Shown piece after piece: positions 24,599 through 38,290 of a stretch of DNA of 64,000 bases. Under the pieces are notes generated by a model that was not told the origin of the DNA, ran no database searches, and worked only from the letters and a program-made list of their open reading frames with translations. The stretch's first letter is position 1. Every line of letters begins with the position of its first letter. Where the stretch lies: contig JAKNDB010000110.1 in the NCBI GenBank assembly GCA_024305405.1, forward strand, positions 1,116,001 to 1,180,000. Direction: 5' to 3'. Origin of the DNA: Dirofilaria immitis (taxonomy: Eukaryota > Nematoda > Chromadorea > Rhabditida > Onchocercidae). Made by a program: the position numbers and the translations under genes.

Positions 24599-24970
24599 AC
24601 CTTTCATCCTTAAGTCTCAAATATTTATTATAAATTTTGGGATTTGATGGCGTGGAAATATATTTCAAGACATCAGTTTTGTAGACCTGAAAAAGAAGCC
24701 TAATGGGACTTATTCATTTAATAATGTAATACAAAATGTCACTCGTTAATTGGCTGCTATAATTACTGGAATAGGAATTTGTTTAAAAAAGCTGACAATA
24801 ACAAACGTTCAAAATGAATCCATTCTTACAACACCTATTAATCCCTTGGATCACTTAATCGGCAAAACATATCCTTTTGAGCAATGTGAAAGTTCTTAAA
24901 AATATTTCTACTCCATCAAATCCCAAAATTTGTAATAAATATTTGAGACTTAAGGATGAAAGGTAATAAA
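24599..24970. repeat. Inverted repeat of about 65 bp with one arm in an exon
   Basis: Sequence at about 24599-24660 recurs in reverse complement at about 24905-24970 with a few mismatches. Both contain CTTAAGGATGAAAGGTAATAAA, or its complement, at the far end. The left arm interrupts the C2CD5-like coding exon between YKTDV and SPVWNS; the right arm is in the preceding intron. The roughly 245-base spacer includes the start of that exon. Confidence 0.7.
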
Positions 24971-25199
24971 ACTACAAGTGGAAATTTAAAAAATAAGAAC
25001 TGGATGAATGAATTCAGGGTATGCACCACTTATTCCATTGAAAAAATTATGAAAAAACTCTCAACCTCATTAACGAAATGTACTTCAACGAAAGCATCCG
25101 TAGTACATTGGATTTATCCATGATAGGCAACCCGCGGGCCGATATAACACGGACGGAGAGTTTCGCCGGAAGATTATTAGTACCACATGGGAGCAACAT

Positions 25200-26963
25200 C
25201 GTTTCTCTCTTAAAGCTTACAATGTGTATGAATATTCTAATCTCGAAAATCGCTTTCTTTACGACCCAGTACGCCAACAATGATAAATAACGACGACGAT
25301 TGATGAAAAGTTCCCTTCTCAGTTTCTATCATCATTCCCTGATGAACAACATATTTGTCTCTATTTTCCACAAAAGATCAAGATGATTATAAGTAACCAT
25401 TTGATCCAAATTTTTCACTATAAAATGCAAAAAAGGACAGAGATTTACCTCTTTAAAATGTGATAAAATATAATACAAATGGATTTCAAACAAGGAGGAA
25501 GGAAAACAATGGTATAAACATCAGGAATAAGCATCTTTCTTGAACTTAATACAAACCATTTCTTTCGCTTTTTCTGTCGACGAAATGTGTTCAAAAAAGT
25601 ATAGAGGCACTACATGACTGATATAAACATAGGTCAAAAAATGGAAACTCAAAAAAGCCTTTGGAAACTTTCACAAATAAGAGACAAAGGGATTCTACCT
25701 AAATTATGCAAATTTAATTCCCACAAAATAGAAACGAGAAACAGTAACTGCGAAGGCTCGAAGCACGTGACCATATAATGAAGCTATGATGCTATTTGGT
25801 TAATTTGGCAGCAAGAGATAATAAGAAACAATTACAGAGAAAATTCCAGGAACAATTTAAATACTAATAACAATGTAAAATGACGAGTACACATCCACAG
25901 TGAATAAGCCAAATTACGGCTACACTTCAGCACAGATAGGGACGCAAAAACGCACATACACATATAAGCAAACACACTACGAAGTCAGTTGCCGCACCAG
26001 TATACCTCCACAACCAATAATAAACAGTAAAACAACTGTAAGCAATAAGGAAAACCAACAACTATCATGTTTAGAAAAAATATTGTTCATTTTCATTTTA
26101 AAATCAAAATCTAAAATCTCAGTTCAATAACTTAGAACATCGGAAAGAATGATAATAAAAACTTTGTCCCCGTTTCTTTATTGTATTTCTAGTAACATTT
26201 GGAAGACCCAACAAATACAAATTATTTATAATTTCAGTCCAGATCCCCTTAAAAGATTGCAAAAAGTAGAAAAATAATAGATAAAAACCCTAACAATTTT
26301 AAAAAGAAAGTTGAAACTAAAACTGTCTAAAAAGACCTTAATAATAAAACATACTTTTTGCCAACTGTTACAATAAATTAAATGAATATAACATGGAAAC
26401 GAATAATAAATTTATAATTCTATAAAAACAATTTGTTGAATCAAAAAAAGTTTTTTCTTGAATAAAAACCATCTCCTGTGTAGCACAACTGTACACCGGT
26501 CGGCCGAATCTCAACTGATTTCTGCAGATATCATCTAAATTTTGGAAATTGGATCATCGTGTATCGAAATCACTTAGATCAAGTTCTGAATAACATTCAT
26601 TACCTAATGCGAAACAAGCGCAACATTTTACAAAACTCAAGAATCTTGAGCAAAAATAAACATCGAAAAAGAAGTGGATAAAGAAGATATCTTTTACATG
26701 AAAAAAAGGATGAAATACATATTCAAAATATTCAATAAATGCTTACATTTTGTAATATAGTCTTTTCTATCAATTCCAAGCGAATGGCTATCATATGACA
26801 TAAACAAGATAAATGTTATAATTGATAAAGCATCATAAGAATCTTCTACAAGATATTATTAATATAGTATGTGCAAAATCAGTTCGCTTTTCATGTATGG
26901 TAAGTAATTGGCCACCAATGAATATAGATAAAAATCGCTTTGCAAGCTCGTCATTTCTTATCG
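25200..26963. other. Intergenic region between C2CD5-like and Rac genes
   Basis: No exon recognised. It should hold the 5' region of the C2CD5-like gene and the 3' UTR of the Rac gene, which lie on the same strand. Short frames here have no homology. Confidence 0.5.
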
Positions 26964-28416
<1,453 letters not shown>

Positions 28417-28433
28417 GCCGCCGTACAAAGCGC

Positions 28434-28447
28434 CTGCAATAAAACCT
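28434..28447 (-). promoter_or_regulatory. Probable trans-splice acceptors of the Rac gene
   Basis: On the minus strand TTTTTTTCAG ends at 28446, and a second TTGCAG ends at 28434, 30 and 18 bases before the ATG. The short leaders fit spliced-leader addition but could also be cis acceptors of a 5' UTR intron. Confidence 0.5.
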
Positions 28448-30516
28448 GAAAAAAAGGAGCTGAATAAGGTGCGCTTAATAACCAGGCTTTTCCATTTAAG
28501 AATGGTACTTTTTATTGGCAACAGTAACCTTTCTTTTATTAGTAATGACACTTGATTTTACTGGTATATCATACCGTCTATCAACACTGATATATACATA
28601 AGTGCAGACAAAGAACTGATAATAAAAAAGATGGAAGAATATACAAGATACATGATTTTGACGAAGTGAATTTAACAGTTATCTTAATTATCTCTAAATT
28701 ATTGTACAGACTAATTTTATGCATAACAATCAAACCATACTAACAGATAAGCATAGATATCTGGTCTAAATTACTATTTCAATCACAGAACCAACAAAAA
28801 GACAGCCACTATGCTTTACTTCAACTTCAAACTGTTAAGCCAAACACGTCTGCATGACTTCTCATCCCAATCAAGTGTTATCATCGTGTTTAAAGAGGAA
28901 AACCAACAGCGATGATTTTCCGTGGATGTACGAAGCATTTAATCCAAAATTACAATATCCTAGGACATTACGCTGTGAAATTATTCCGGTATTTATCCAT
29001 TGCAGAAAGAAGAAATAACGATACTAATCGTCAAACTAAGAAAAACAAGAGAAAGACGGAAAGAAGGAAAAATTTTATTCTCTGCTCTCCGCTTAACTTT
29101 ATATTAACAACAAATCAATGAAAATCTAAGCATGTTCTGTGCCCGCTAAAGTTTACATTTAAGCTTAGGAATATTTCATTTAGATTTCATTGTCAGAACA
29201 ACTTCGCTGTATGTCATAATGGTCAATTCTCTGATCCACTAATTTGCAGGCATCATTCAACAATACTGCCCATAACTTTTCTACTTCAAAAATAACTTTT
29301 AAAGGGTTGAGGATTGATTGAAATATCAATAGAGAAATAAAATTAAAATGACTGTACAACGATATGAGTTGAGAAGAGATGTCTAAATATAAACAGGGTA
29401 AAAGTTGTAGTGTTGTCTGTTGTATTTGAATCAAGACGACGCCAACTTCAACTTTATTTCCCACAATGCTCAAACCAATTAAATATTCAATAATCCCGGA
29501 TTTCTATACATTTGGATGTCACAGCATAGTTGAGAACTCAAGATATCTTCACCCATTACCCACTCGTCTTGAAAAATATTCCAAACCAATCCCAAACAAA
29601 CCAATGCATGAAAATAAACCTCCGCTCCATTTCGACCTTGATGTAAGGATGAAAGAGTGATATAACTGTTGGTTTGATTCGTTGGTTGGTGACTCAACGT
29701 TTCGTCTATTGAGGTCGGTCCGCGTCAGTATTTTTGTTGTTAGAGGCTGCGCTAGGCTGTATTGAACGACATGGATGTTCGGGGTTGCGAAATCGTTATA
29801 TTGATTTTGATGGATAGCGCATCCAAGTAGGTAGGATGAAAGTCCTACGTATAGTTTAATTTTGAGGATATTGAAAGACGTTATAGCTAAACTAGATCAT
29901 CGTATGTCATACATTTATTATATATCGCTTATATGGATGATACTACGTCATGCATGTTAGATGTCCCACCTGAACTGCAATATATCGCATTCTTATGCAA
30001 GCTGTATTTCTCTTCTCATATATTACAATAGAGTGGATTTGACTTAAGGATCATTTTATTGTTATAAAGTATTAATATATCAGATGATTAGCATTGTAAC
30101 ATAGCCTATGGGTTTAACTTCAGGTAGCCGTAGTTGCTGATAATTGTTTTAGTCCTTAAGTTGCAATTTTTGAACAGAGGACATCATATGGTTAGCATTA
30201 AGTAGCGTGTGAATCCAAGAAAAGAACATAATATTGATTTTTATTCATATTGGTCAAAATGTCTCTGGGAAGTAATGAGCAGGTGATCAAATTGATGGAA
30301 ATATGGATGAGAACAGCTTTTGTGATTTCAGTTAACAGGTCGACAATTCTTTCCCATCATTCTGGTCAAAGTAACAGTTCAATCGTAAAAGAACTGTAGA
30401 CTCTTCTGTGGTTGAGAACAAGAAGTTTAATCATCAAAGAGCGCAAATGAATTTCATATGTTATTTTAGGTACAGGCGTGATTGTAAGTACAGATAGGAA
30501 AAAGAAGGACATATTT

Positions 30517-30521
30517 CAGTG
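30517..30521 (+). promoter_or_regulatory. Splice-leader-type acceptor before nud-2 ATG
   Basis: ATATTTCAG ends at 30519, two bases before the ATG at 30522. This is the classic position for a nematode trans-splice acceptor. Confidence 0.6.
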
Positions 30522-32868
30522 ATGGATTGGGAGATGTTAGTCGAACAGTATCGTGCAGAAGCAGAACGATACAAACAAGAGTAAACCTTATTTTCAAAGT
30601 TAAATGAAATAATAATAGGTTAATTTAAGTATTATAAAATACCATTTGGATACTGATGCCATAATATAACGTAACTAAAATAGAATTTCAGAACGAACGA
30701 AGCAAAAAACGAATTGAAAGACTTTGTAACATTTAGTCAACAGATTGAAACTGAGCTGGATAAGGAACTGAATGCAGCTAACTTATCGTTAAGTAAACGT
30801 GAAAAAGAAATTGCAGTTTTGATACAAGAGCGAGATCGGTATAAGGTTTGTTTTTAACGGTAAAGATGGGTGTTCATGGTAAGTGAGACGATTCTGCAAT
30901 GGGAAGGTTGCTTGGGAGTAAGATTTTTTATAATCATGTTTATGCTTAACATCTCCGTCATATTGAAAGCAGTTCTGTAGGGTCGTGTTTGCCTTATTAA
31001 AATACTTTCCGATAATGCGATCGTCGTTTAATTCGCAGATTCTGAATGCAGCTGTCACATGTTGTGAAATTACTCGTGGGGATTTAAGGATTGAAATTCT
31101 TGTCCTTGTTTCTTTTTGAAGGGATATTTTCAGGAGGAAGCTCAGCGCTTCCGTGCGGAACAGTTTAACAGGGATATGAAACTTAACGACGAATTACAAG
31201 AATTAAGAGTTGAAAAAGAAAATTTGATGAATGCTGTTCATAAACTTGAGCAAAAAATGATGATTTAGAGAGAGAATTAAGGTATGTAATTCATTTGTGA
31301 TGTCTTGGGATTATTTTGGAATGAAGATAGTTTTTATTTTCTATTCTAGTGAAATCTGAATTAAATTCGAATTTTTCTAGTCAGATAGATTTTTGGCTCT
31401 TTAATATCATTTCTTCTAATGCTTTTAGGATAACATGCGAGACTCTTAAAGACACTGAAAAGAGGTTAAACGAAGAGTTGGAAATGCGAGCTTTGCTCAC
31501 TACAGAACTTGACAGTAAAGAAGACCTAAAGGTTAGCTTATCTAAGTGATTTGTTGATTTGTCAAAAGCTTAGATTTATTGAACATGGTAGTAACAGTCC
31601 TTAATATTATATATGCATGGTGATAAACGTATACCAACAAGCCAAGAAGATACTGCTGCATGTTGATTGTAGAATAAGATGTTTCATATGTTTCATATTA
31701 CTAATTGCGTAATTAAGAGTAGGTTGAGAGCTCATGCTCATATTTACCAAGAGAACTGTGGTTAGTTAACGATCTTATAGCACGAAGAGATTTCCTGCTG
31801 ATTGTTAACATATGCTTGTCTTCGCAGGTCCGTTGTCAGAGATTGGAAGATGAAGTTCGAGATTTAAAATTAGATGGTATGATAAAAGATACAAAACTGT
31901 CAAACTGTACAATTTCTAATCAGTTTAATGGAGTCTCTGTTACTCAGGAGAAACACAGTTCTGGAAGCTTAATTCAGATGAAAAATGGTAAAGATTTTGT
32001 TTTATCTCGATGGTGTTCTGGTTACTACAGTTAAATATTACGTTTCTTCTAATATCCAATGAAATTTGATTCAAAAGTTTTCGTTGTGAAAAGACATCAT
32101 AGCTCTAAAGAATGGACTATATTTTCATATAGATTTATGTGCCAGCGATAGTTACAATTTGGTTTGACGGTTGCGTTCGGTTCTTGTTTTGGGAAGACAT
32201 TTGATTATGCAATCCTAGGCAATTAACTGCACTTAACGAATAAACGGTTTTTGAGATTCTGAAATTGTATGAAACATTAATTAAAATTTTAGGGCTGCAG
32301 AATAATAGAACATTACAACCGGCGAAATCGCCAAAAATTGGTCTCACTTCCTATGAAAGCATGTTTTCTTGCAATTTCTTTCATTTTTTCCATGTTTTCC
32401 AGTCAATTTTTAATCAGCGAAATTAATTTACTTCTTCATCAATTTCATAAGTCAAAAAAATTTTTCTTTCATAACATTTATCCAGTCAAAGAAAAAGATA
32501 CTTGTAAAAAAGTGGGAATTTTTGGTCTCATTTCAGGAGTTTTATTCTTTTTGCAGGTTGTGACGTCTCTACACAAGATGTTAATAGAAAAAGGTTACTC
32601 ATTGATGCAAATTCGAAGGGCATTGGGTCACGTGTGAATGCCTTACCGCCTTCACTAGCAAGTAGTGTTTCACCAGTTATTGTCAATCTCCTTGAAACGA
32701 TTCAGGTATTTTTAATTCATATTCGCAATGTTTCAGTGTTTTCAATTTTGTGCAGTAGTTTTTACGACATGATGAAAATTACAGGCTCTTGAGGAAAAGC
32801 TGCTTTTGATACATCCAGAACGAAGGACAAATGTGGAAAATGGATTTGGAACAGCAAATCGACATTGA
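30522..32868 (+). CDS. nud-2: NudE/NDEL1-family dynein regulator (nud-2 orthologue)
   Basis: Eight exons: 30522-30580, 30692-30845, 31122-31281, 31429-31531, 31828-31987, 32293-32340, 32557-32705 and 32785-32868 (TGA). The N-terminal half is a long coiled coil. The NudE signature is clear: LEQK-NDDLERELR running into ITCETLKDTEKRLNEELEMR, then ELDSKEDLKVRCQRLEDEVR. The C-terminal part is Ser-rich with a short conserved helix (VIVNLLETIQALEEKL). NudE proteins tether LIS1 to cytoplasmic dynein and act in nuclear migration, spindle function and axonal transport. All phases join cleanly except inside exon 3, where the A run at 31252-31257 is one base short and the frame hits TAG. Restoring it agrees with the family and with the next splice phase, so I read it as an assembly deletion. 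The length, roughly 300 residues, is normal for the family. Confidence 0.88.
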
Positions 32869-33731
32869 AAACAAGTATATATATTACGTAAACATATCCA
32901 TAATTCATGGAATTAACTAATGTACATTGCTTCTTCGAACAGTTCGGGAGCAGTTGGAATCTCATAGAGCCAGGGATAATTGAAGCTTTTGTTTATCCGA
33001 AATGGATGCTTGTTTTCTCGGCTTTGTTTGCTCAATGTGTTATAACGTTTCTCGGTCCAAAGTTTGGCATAATCATATTCACTCGAAAGAAAAAAGTTAC
33101 GAACTGCAGCAGTACGCATTTATTGACGCTATTTGATTGCGCTTTCATAAAATTTGATTGGTGTGCTCGTGTTGCAAACTTGAGATGAGATTAGCTCCGC
33201 AAATATATTTGAACTGCTGCTGTTTTACTAAGCTTATTATCTTTTCTACTGTAAGAATATTGCAAACAAAATGAAATATAAGCTGTCATATACATATCGA
33301 TTGGTTTTTATCACTGCATAGCGACCGATATGTATCTATCTATCACATTTCTATGTTCTTAAAAAAATTCGTTAGAATCCTCCTGTATTTATGTATGCGA
33401 ATGTATAGTTGCCATGTATTCTGTATATAAAATCATTTTCGTAACGTCATTTTTATCAGATCCAAATCGAATCAAAGGAGAAAAAGTTCTACGAATTATG
33501 TCGAGTTCGACGAAGTAAATTCCTTGACTATTACGGACTTCAACTTTGCTGAGTGCCTTATTTTCCAGTACGAAAAAACTGTATACCGAAGCATTTTAAA
33601 ACGAAATGAGTATAATATTCTCTCAGTTCATGTATTTGTTTTTAAGATAGTAAACGGCATTGCTGATGAAGCAAAACCTATATTGATCGATACCTACCAT
33701 TTTCATCAAATAACTTATAATAATCCATATA
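32869..33731. other. Intergenic region downstream of nud-2
   Basis: A+T-rich, with no host exon I can support. The part near 33440-33730 adjoins the bacterial fragments and could belong to the same transfer, but its short frames show no recognised protein. Confidence 0.4.
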
Positions 33732-33827
33732 TTATTTCGGCAAATCAACTGGACTATCGCTTAATAGCCGTAAATAGCTGACTAAGTCAGCTATTTCTTG
33801 TGGATTAGAAATACCTGCAAACGCCAT
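33732..33827 (-). pseudogene. Bacterial cytochrome c C-terminal fragment (probable Wolbachia-type nuclear insertion)
   Basis: The minus strand reads MAFAGISNPQEIADLVSYLR and goes on to a stop at 33732. This is the C-terminal helix of alphaproteobacterial class I cytochrome c, including the heme-ligand methionine context (KMAFAG) and the conserved YLR. Only about 31 residues remain; the heme-binding CxxCH half is missing upstream. It has no introns or spliceable neighbours and sits about 50 bases from a divergent release-factor fragment. In bacteria the protein carries electrons to the terminal oxidase; here it is a dead fragment. Wolbachia as donor is inference from the nematode setting. Confidence 0.7.
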
Positions 33828-33857
33828 GCGTCTCCTTTTATATAAGCTTGCGGATTC

Positions 33858-34067
33858 TTTAAAAAGACATTTCAGTTATCAGGAGGTGTCTTTGATATAG
33901 AAAAACTGAAATCACGCCTTGTAGGTTTAGAATCTCAAGCTGCAGGTGATAATCTATGGCAAGATAACCAAAAGGCACAAAAGATTTTAGAAGAGCGTTC
34001 TAAGATTAAAAATGATGTGGAGTTATTTTTAAAGCTAGAAATATTTTGTTCCTTTTTATGGGTTTGA
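33858..34067 (+). pseudogene. Bacterial peptide chain release factor 2 N-terminal fragment (prfB-like)
   Basis: The plus strand has an open frame containing LSGGVFDIEKLKSRLVGLES, then AAGDNLWQDNQKAQKI and LEERSKIKNDVE. The order FD.., L..L, LW.D...A and ..ER is the N-terminal domain of bacterial RF2, the UGA/UAA termination factor. Similarity fades after about 34025 and the frame stops at 34067, so the GGQ catalytic domain is absent. Adjacent bacterial cytochrome c sequence supports one transferred block. A mitochondrial release factor of the host is less likely, since those are RF1-like. Confidence 0.75.
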
Positions 34068-36898
34068 AATTATGCTGATTGTTTCTGATTCAAATATTTT
34101 AGGACTTATCGCTTGGTGATGATAATCAAGATCAAATTTGATGGCTTTTCTATGGCCTCTACTTTTGTCCTCTAACGTGTCCTTATAGTTCATATTTTAT
34201 TGCTAGCAATAATAAACGATAGTAAGAATCCTTCATTGTTTATCAGCATCAATGATTACATCCACATACTCTTTCAAATATTCAACGAAAGTAATGAAAT
34301 CAAGGTAAGGCTGGCATGATGAGAGTCAGAAAAATCCATATGCTTACTGTAGCAATTTGCAACCTTACAGCACGCGCAAAACTGGACGTACTGCTTCGCA
34401 CTATTACGAAAATTAAAAGAAAAAGAATCAGGACTTGACAGAGATAAATTGGATTTAAGATTTTTAATGGGGGCATTAAAAGTGCCAGTGGTTGGAATCC
34501 TTCACTTGTTCATGACATTTGTTATGTACCCATAATTATTCCACGTATAGAACATCTACGTCAAATACGGCATTTTCGATAAAAAGTTTAATAATATCAT
34601 TCCCCTTATGTTTACTCATTATAAGTCCCTAAATTAAATGTAAAATTCGAATTGGAGCGAAAATTGAAATATATTTAAATTATATTCTAATTTACTTGCT
34701 CGTATCTATATATCCTAATTTCAGCGTTTATTCAATGCAGATTAACAACTATGATAAAATTTTTTCCATTTACTGTGTATCCATCAACAATCTAAATTTC
34801 AATATATAGTCTTATTCTTTCTTCTTTTTGCACAATTAAGTGTATTCATATATAGCCCATTTTCTTATGTAGCTAAAATTATATTGTCTGATATTGTTGG
34901 ATTTATGGTACTACCAAATATTACCTTTACTTTTGTAATCAGTAAACAATCCCTATCCATCAATGAGTAAGGAAAAGAAAAACCTCCCCAAAGATACTAA
35001 ACTAAAAATAAAAAAAAGAGAGAAAAAAAACCTTAAGATGACCTCGATTGAAGAGGTATTTCTATAACACGTTGCCATCATTCAACCATCCCAAACAGAT
35101 AACGATCAGGAAAGAGGAATGAATTATTCCTCATTTTCCATTGTATTTCATTTTCTGCTTCCTATTCTAAAATGTCCTTTACTCCTCTTTTCGCCCCCTC
35201 AAAACAAAAAGTAAATTGTTACCACTTTAAATAAAAAAAGGAAATGTTCAACGTTTCTGAGGAAAATAATTTTGTTTCAACATCATCCTTCTTTTAGACG
35301 ATATTCATCGAATGTGAGAAATAGACTGGCACTCGAGATCTTTCTCCCCGCTTTTCTCATTTTTTTTTGACTTTTGTCTTCTTAATGAATTAAACATTTT
35401 ACTAATTTGCATTAGTAATACAATTTTCCACTTCTTTTCGTTTTTTAAATCCTTCCTCTCTTAAACTTTTCTTTTCACTAAAATAGCTTTCTCTATCCAT
35501 ATGATATAATTTTTAAATTCCTGGATTCATCATTATTCATCCCTTAAGTATGTCCTAATTTGTCATACTTGGATCTTCGTTTCTCGGAACATCCTCCTAG
35601 CTTATTTTGGCAAACGATCCATTATCATTTGAGTACGTGTAAAGTTGAAGTGTTCCTTTTTCGCACTGGAAAGAATCTGATTGCTTTTCCTTCTACTTGG
35701 GAATTGAATTCATGCTCATTGTTGACTTCTCTAAATAAAAATTCGGATTAATGCTCACAGTTCATCCTGGTATGTTCTCTCGCTGCAAAAAGTAAAACTT
35801 TTTTTTCGAAAATAATGCAAAACTTGCAAATTGCAGGAATTACCTCTCCCAATAGTAATTTCTAAAATTTCTTTCTTCTTTGTTTTAAACCGAAATGGGA
35901 GAAAACCTTCATATGCTCTATAGAGAACCCATTCACCGATGCTTTATTCTTCTTCTCTGAAACTCTTCCTTTTTCAAACTATTTTTATGCAAAATGGTTG
36001 ACTCACCCACTGATTGGATCGCTATATCATACAAAGGATTTACGGACTGCTGTCCTACCCTTTCCGTGACTAAAAATTTCATTGTGTTGAAGATATCAAA
36101 AAAATGAGCACGTGTGTGTATGCGTGTGTATGTGTGTGTCTGTATATGCGTGAGTCAGTCTGTCGTGTCTATATGTATATGATATAGCCGATGGTGATCA
36201 AACTGTATGCTACACTGTTTGTTCCTTCTGCAGGAAAAATCATCAACGTAAGGCGAAATATGGTCTCCGATTTTCAGATTTTTTAGAATCCGTCAAATTA
36301 TAGCCATCAGTTCAGTTATTTTTATGTTACACTTAAAATTTGCACGCTCCGCTGAAAAAAAAGTTCCAAAAGTGAATTTGCAATTTATTGTCAAGCGATT
36401 TAAACCTTGTATATTCAGTACAGTATCCGGTATTGGTATGTTTTACTCAGTTTCTCCAAAAATGGAATCAATCATTATCTTTCTTCCGTTCCTTTCCTTC
36501 GTATCTTATACTGATTTTATTTAAATTATTTCATGTCGAATATTTAATCATCCAACATAACAAACAATTTTTCTGAAATCCCAGCTGTTTCCTAGAGCTG
36601 CGTAGGAAAATAATCATTATATCGGAGTTTAGATGAAGGGAGAGAATAAAGAGAGGAAGAAAAAGGCCGCGGGAGTAGCAGGGTAGTGGTGTAATTCTGA
36701 TGGTGATGATAATGATGATGATGATAGTAATAATAACAACAATAATAATTACAATGGTTAATAATAGTAATAGTAATGATGTTGATATTGTGGATGGTGA
36801 AGGTCGCTAACATAGATCCGGTTGAGGAGAAAAAAGAATAGGAAGGGTGAAAAGCGACCTTTTCTTCGTTGTCCCTTTGCCAATTCGTCCTGATCGCA
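34068..36898. other. Non-coding DNA between bacterial fragments and the CTG/CAG block
   Basis: No gene recognised. It contains a (TG)n-rich patch near 36110-36160 and, at 36700-36770, ATG/ATA/AAT-rich trinucleotide tracts. Pyrimidine-rich stretches at 35.1-35.5 kb give no conserved frame. Confidence 0.5.
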
Positions 36899-36923
36899 TC
36901 GCTGCTGCTGCTGCTGCTGCTGC

Positions 36924-36982
<59 letters not shown>

Positions 36983-38290
36983 AGCAGCTGCTGCTGCTGC
37001 TAGCAACTGCTGCTGCTGCTAGCAGCAGCAGCAGCAGCAGCTGCAGCAGCAGCGCAGCAGCAGCAGCGGCAGCGGCAGCAGCGGCAGCAGCAGCAACAGC
37101 AGCAGCAGCAGCAGCGGCGGCAGCAGCAGCAGCAGCGGCAGCAGCAGCAGCAGCGGCAGCGGCAGCGGCGGCAGCAGCGGCGGCAGCAGCAGCAGCAGCA
37201 GCGGCAGCGGCAGCGGCAGCGGCAGCAGCGGCGGCAGCAGCGGCAGCGGCAGCAGCAGCAGCGGCAGCAGCGGCGGCGGCGGCGGCGGCAGCGGCAGCGG
37301 CGGCAGCAGCGGCAGCGGCGGCAGCGGCAGCAGCGGCGGCAGCAGCGGCAGCAGCGAGCGGCAGCGGCAGCCAGCGAGCGGCGGCAGCGGCAACGGCAGC
37401 GGCAGCGGCGACCGGCAACCGGCGGCAGCAGCGGCAGCGGCGGCGGCAGCAGCGGCAGCAGGCGGCAGCGGCAGCGGCAACGGCGGCGGCGAGCGAGCGG
37501 CAGCAGCGGCGGCAACCGGCGGCGGCGGCAGCCGGCAACGGCAGCAGCAGCGGCGAGCAGCGGCAGCGACGGCAGCCGGCAGCAGCGGCAGCGGCGGCAG
37601 CGACGGCAGCGGCAGCAGCAACGGCGGCAGCAGCGGCGGCGGCAACCGGCGGCGGCAGCAGCAGCGGCAGCGGCGGCAACGGCGGCAGCGGCGAGCAGCA
37701 GCGGCGGCGGCAACGGCGGCAGCGGCGGCAGCGGCGGCGGCGAGCAGCGACGGCGAGCAGCGGCAGCAGCGGCAGCAACGGCAGCAGCAGCGGCAACGGC
37801 GGCGGCAGCAGCGGCAGCGGCAACAGCAGCAGCAGCGGCGCGGCGAGCGGCAACGGCGGCAGCAGCGGCGACGGCAGCAAGCGGCAGCAGCGAGCGGCGG
37901 CAGCGGCGGCGGCCAGCGGCATGGCAGCAGCGATGGCAGCGGCAGCAACGGCGGCGGCGGCGGCAGCAGCGGCAACGGCGGCAGCGGCAGCGGCAGGCAG
38001 CGGCAGCTGACCAGCGGCAGCGGCGAGCAGCGGCAAGCAGCGACAGCCAGCGGCAGCCAGCAGGCAGCAGCGAGGCGGCAACTGACAGTGGCGGCGGCGG
38101 CAGCGATAACGGCAGCGGCGAACGGCAGCGGCGGCAACAACGCGGTAACGAGCGACCGGCGGCGGCAACGAGCGGCGACGGTGACAGGCAAGCGACGGCG
38201 ACAGCGGCGGCGGCAACAACAACGACGACGGCGGCGGCAACCGGCGGCCGGTAACAGCGGTGACGACGGCGGCGTAACGGCAATGACGTG
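36899..38290. repeat. 1.4-kb CTG/CAG/GCG trinucleotide block with a palindromic start
   Basis: From 36899 the plus strand is nearly pure (CTG)n to about 37018. It then flips through TAGCAGCTG and GCTAGCAACTG to (CAG)n, so the first about 240 bases can fold into a long hairpin. From about 37070 the units become mixed CAG and CGG hexamers (GCGGCAGCGG), and they degrade progressively toward 38290 into near-unique GC-rich DNA. All three minus-strand frames stay open for more than 400 codons but encode only Ala, Leu/Pro or Arg/Cys mixtures, as expected of a repeat. I see no splice sites or conserved flanks to make it coding. Its G+C content is extreme for this genome. Confidence 0.9.

Larger units (their letters stand above)
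20793..25199 (-). pseudogene. C2CD5 (CDP138)-like gene, damaged in several exons
   Basis: C2CD5 is a C2-domain protein linked to membrane traffic and GLUT4 vesicle fusion in mammals. Matching parts, in order: C2 start (KLSVRVISARGLPIMDKSN, exon 25066-25199), exon 24511-24686 (YKTDV, then WNSNVFIFETDE), exon 24235-24387 (DHDTYSEND and INWLPIYDSLYG), short exon 24050-24122, exon 23442 to about 23652 (IDPEYEWIDRIRSPRASNEAR), exon from 23350, a segment near 23100-23160 (GVVECARSAQML), exon from 22811 (WWDDFKAELIR and FCFCCKLPY), exon from 22044 (FLEQELYNKLMGEIRN), and a probable last exon ending TGA at 20793. Lesions: frameshift near 25125, frameshift near 24355, an inverted-repeat copy inside the second exon, and a 31-bp tandem duplication at 23267-23328. 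The small indels may be assembly errors; the larger changes are less easily so. The stop lies 18 bases from the viral remnant. It could be a recent pseudogene or a live gene with a misread sequence. Confidence 0.72.
28417..30521. other. Divergent intergenic region between Rac and nud-2
   Basis: Rac runs left and nud-2 runs right, so this 2.1-kb stretch probably carries both promoters. No coding exon is recognised. A spliced non-coding 5' exon of nud-2 cannot be excluded. Confidence 0.5.

Noticed and set aside
32338..32637. 99-codon plus-strand frame with hydrophobic start
   Set aside because: It spans a nud-2 intron and two exon edges in the wrong phase; the nud-2 exons at 32293-32340 and 32557-32705 explain the conserved sequence.
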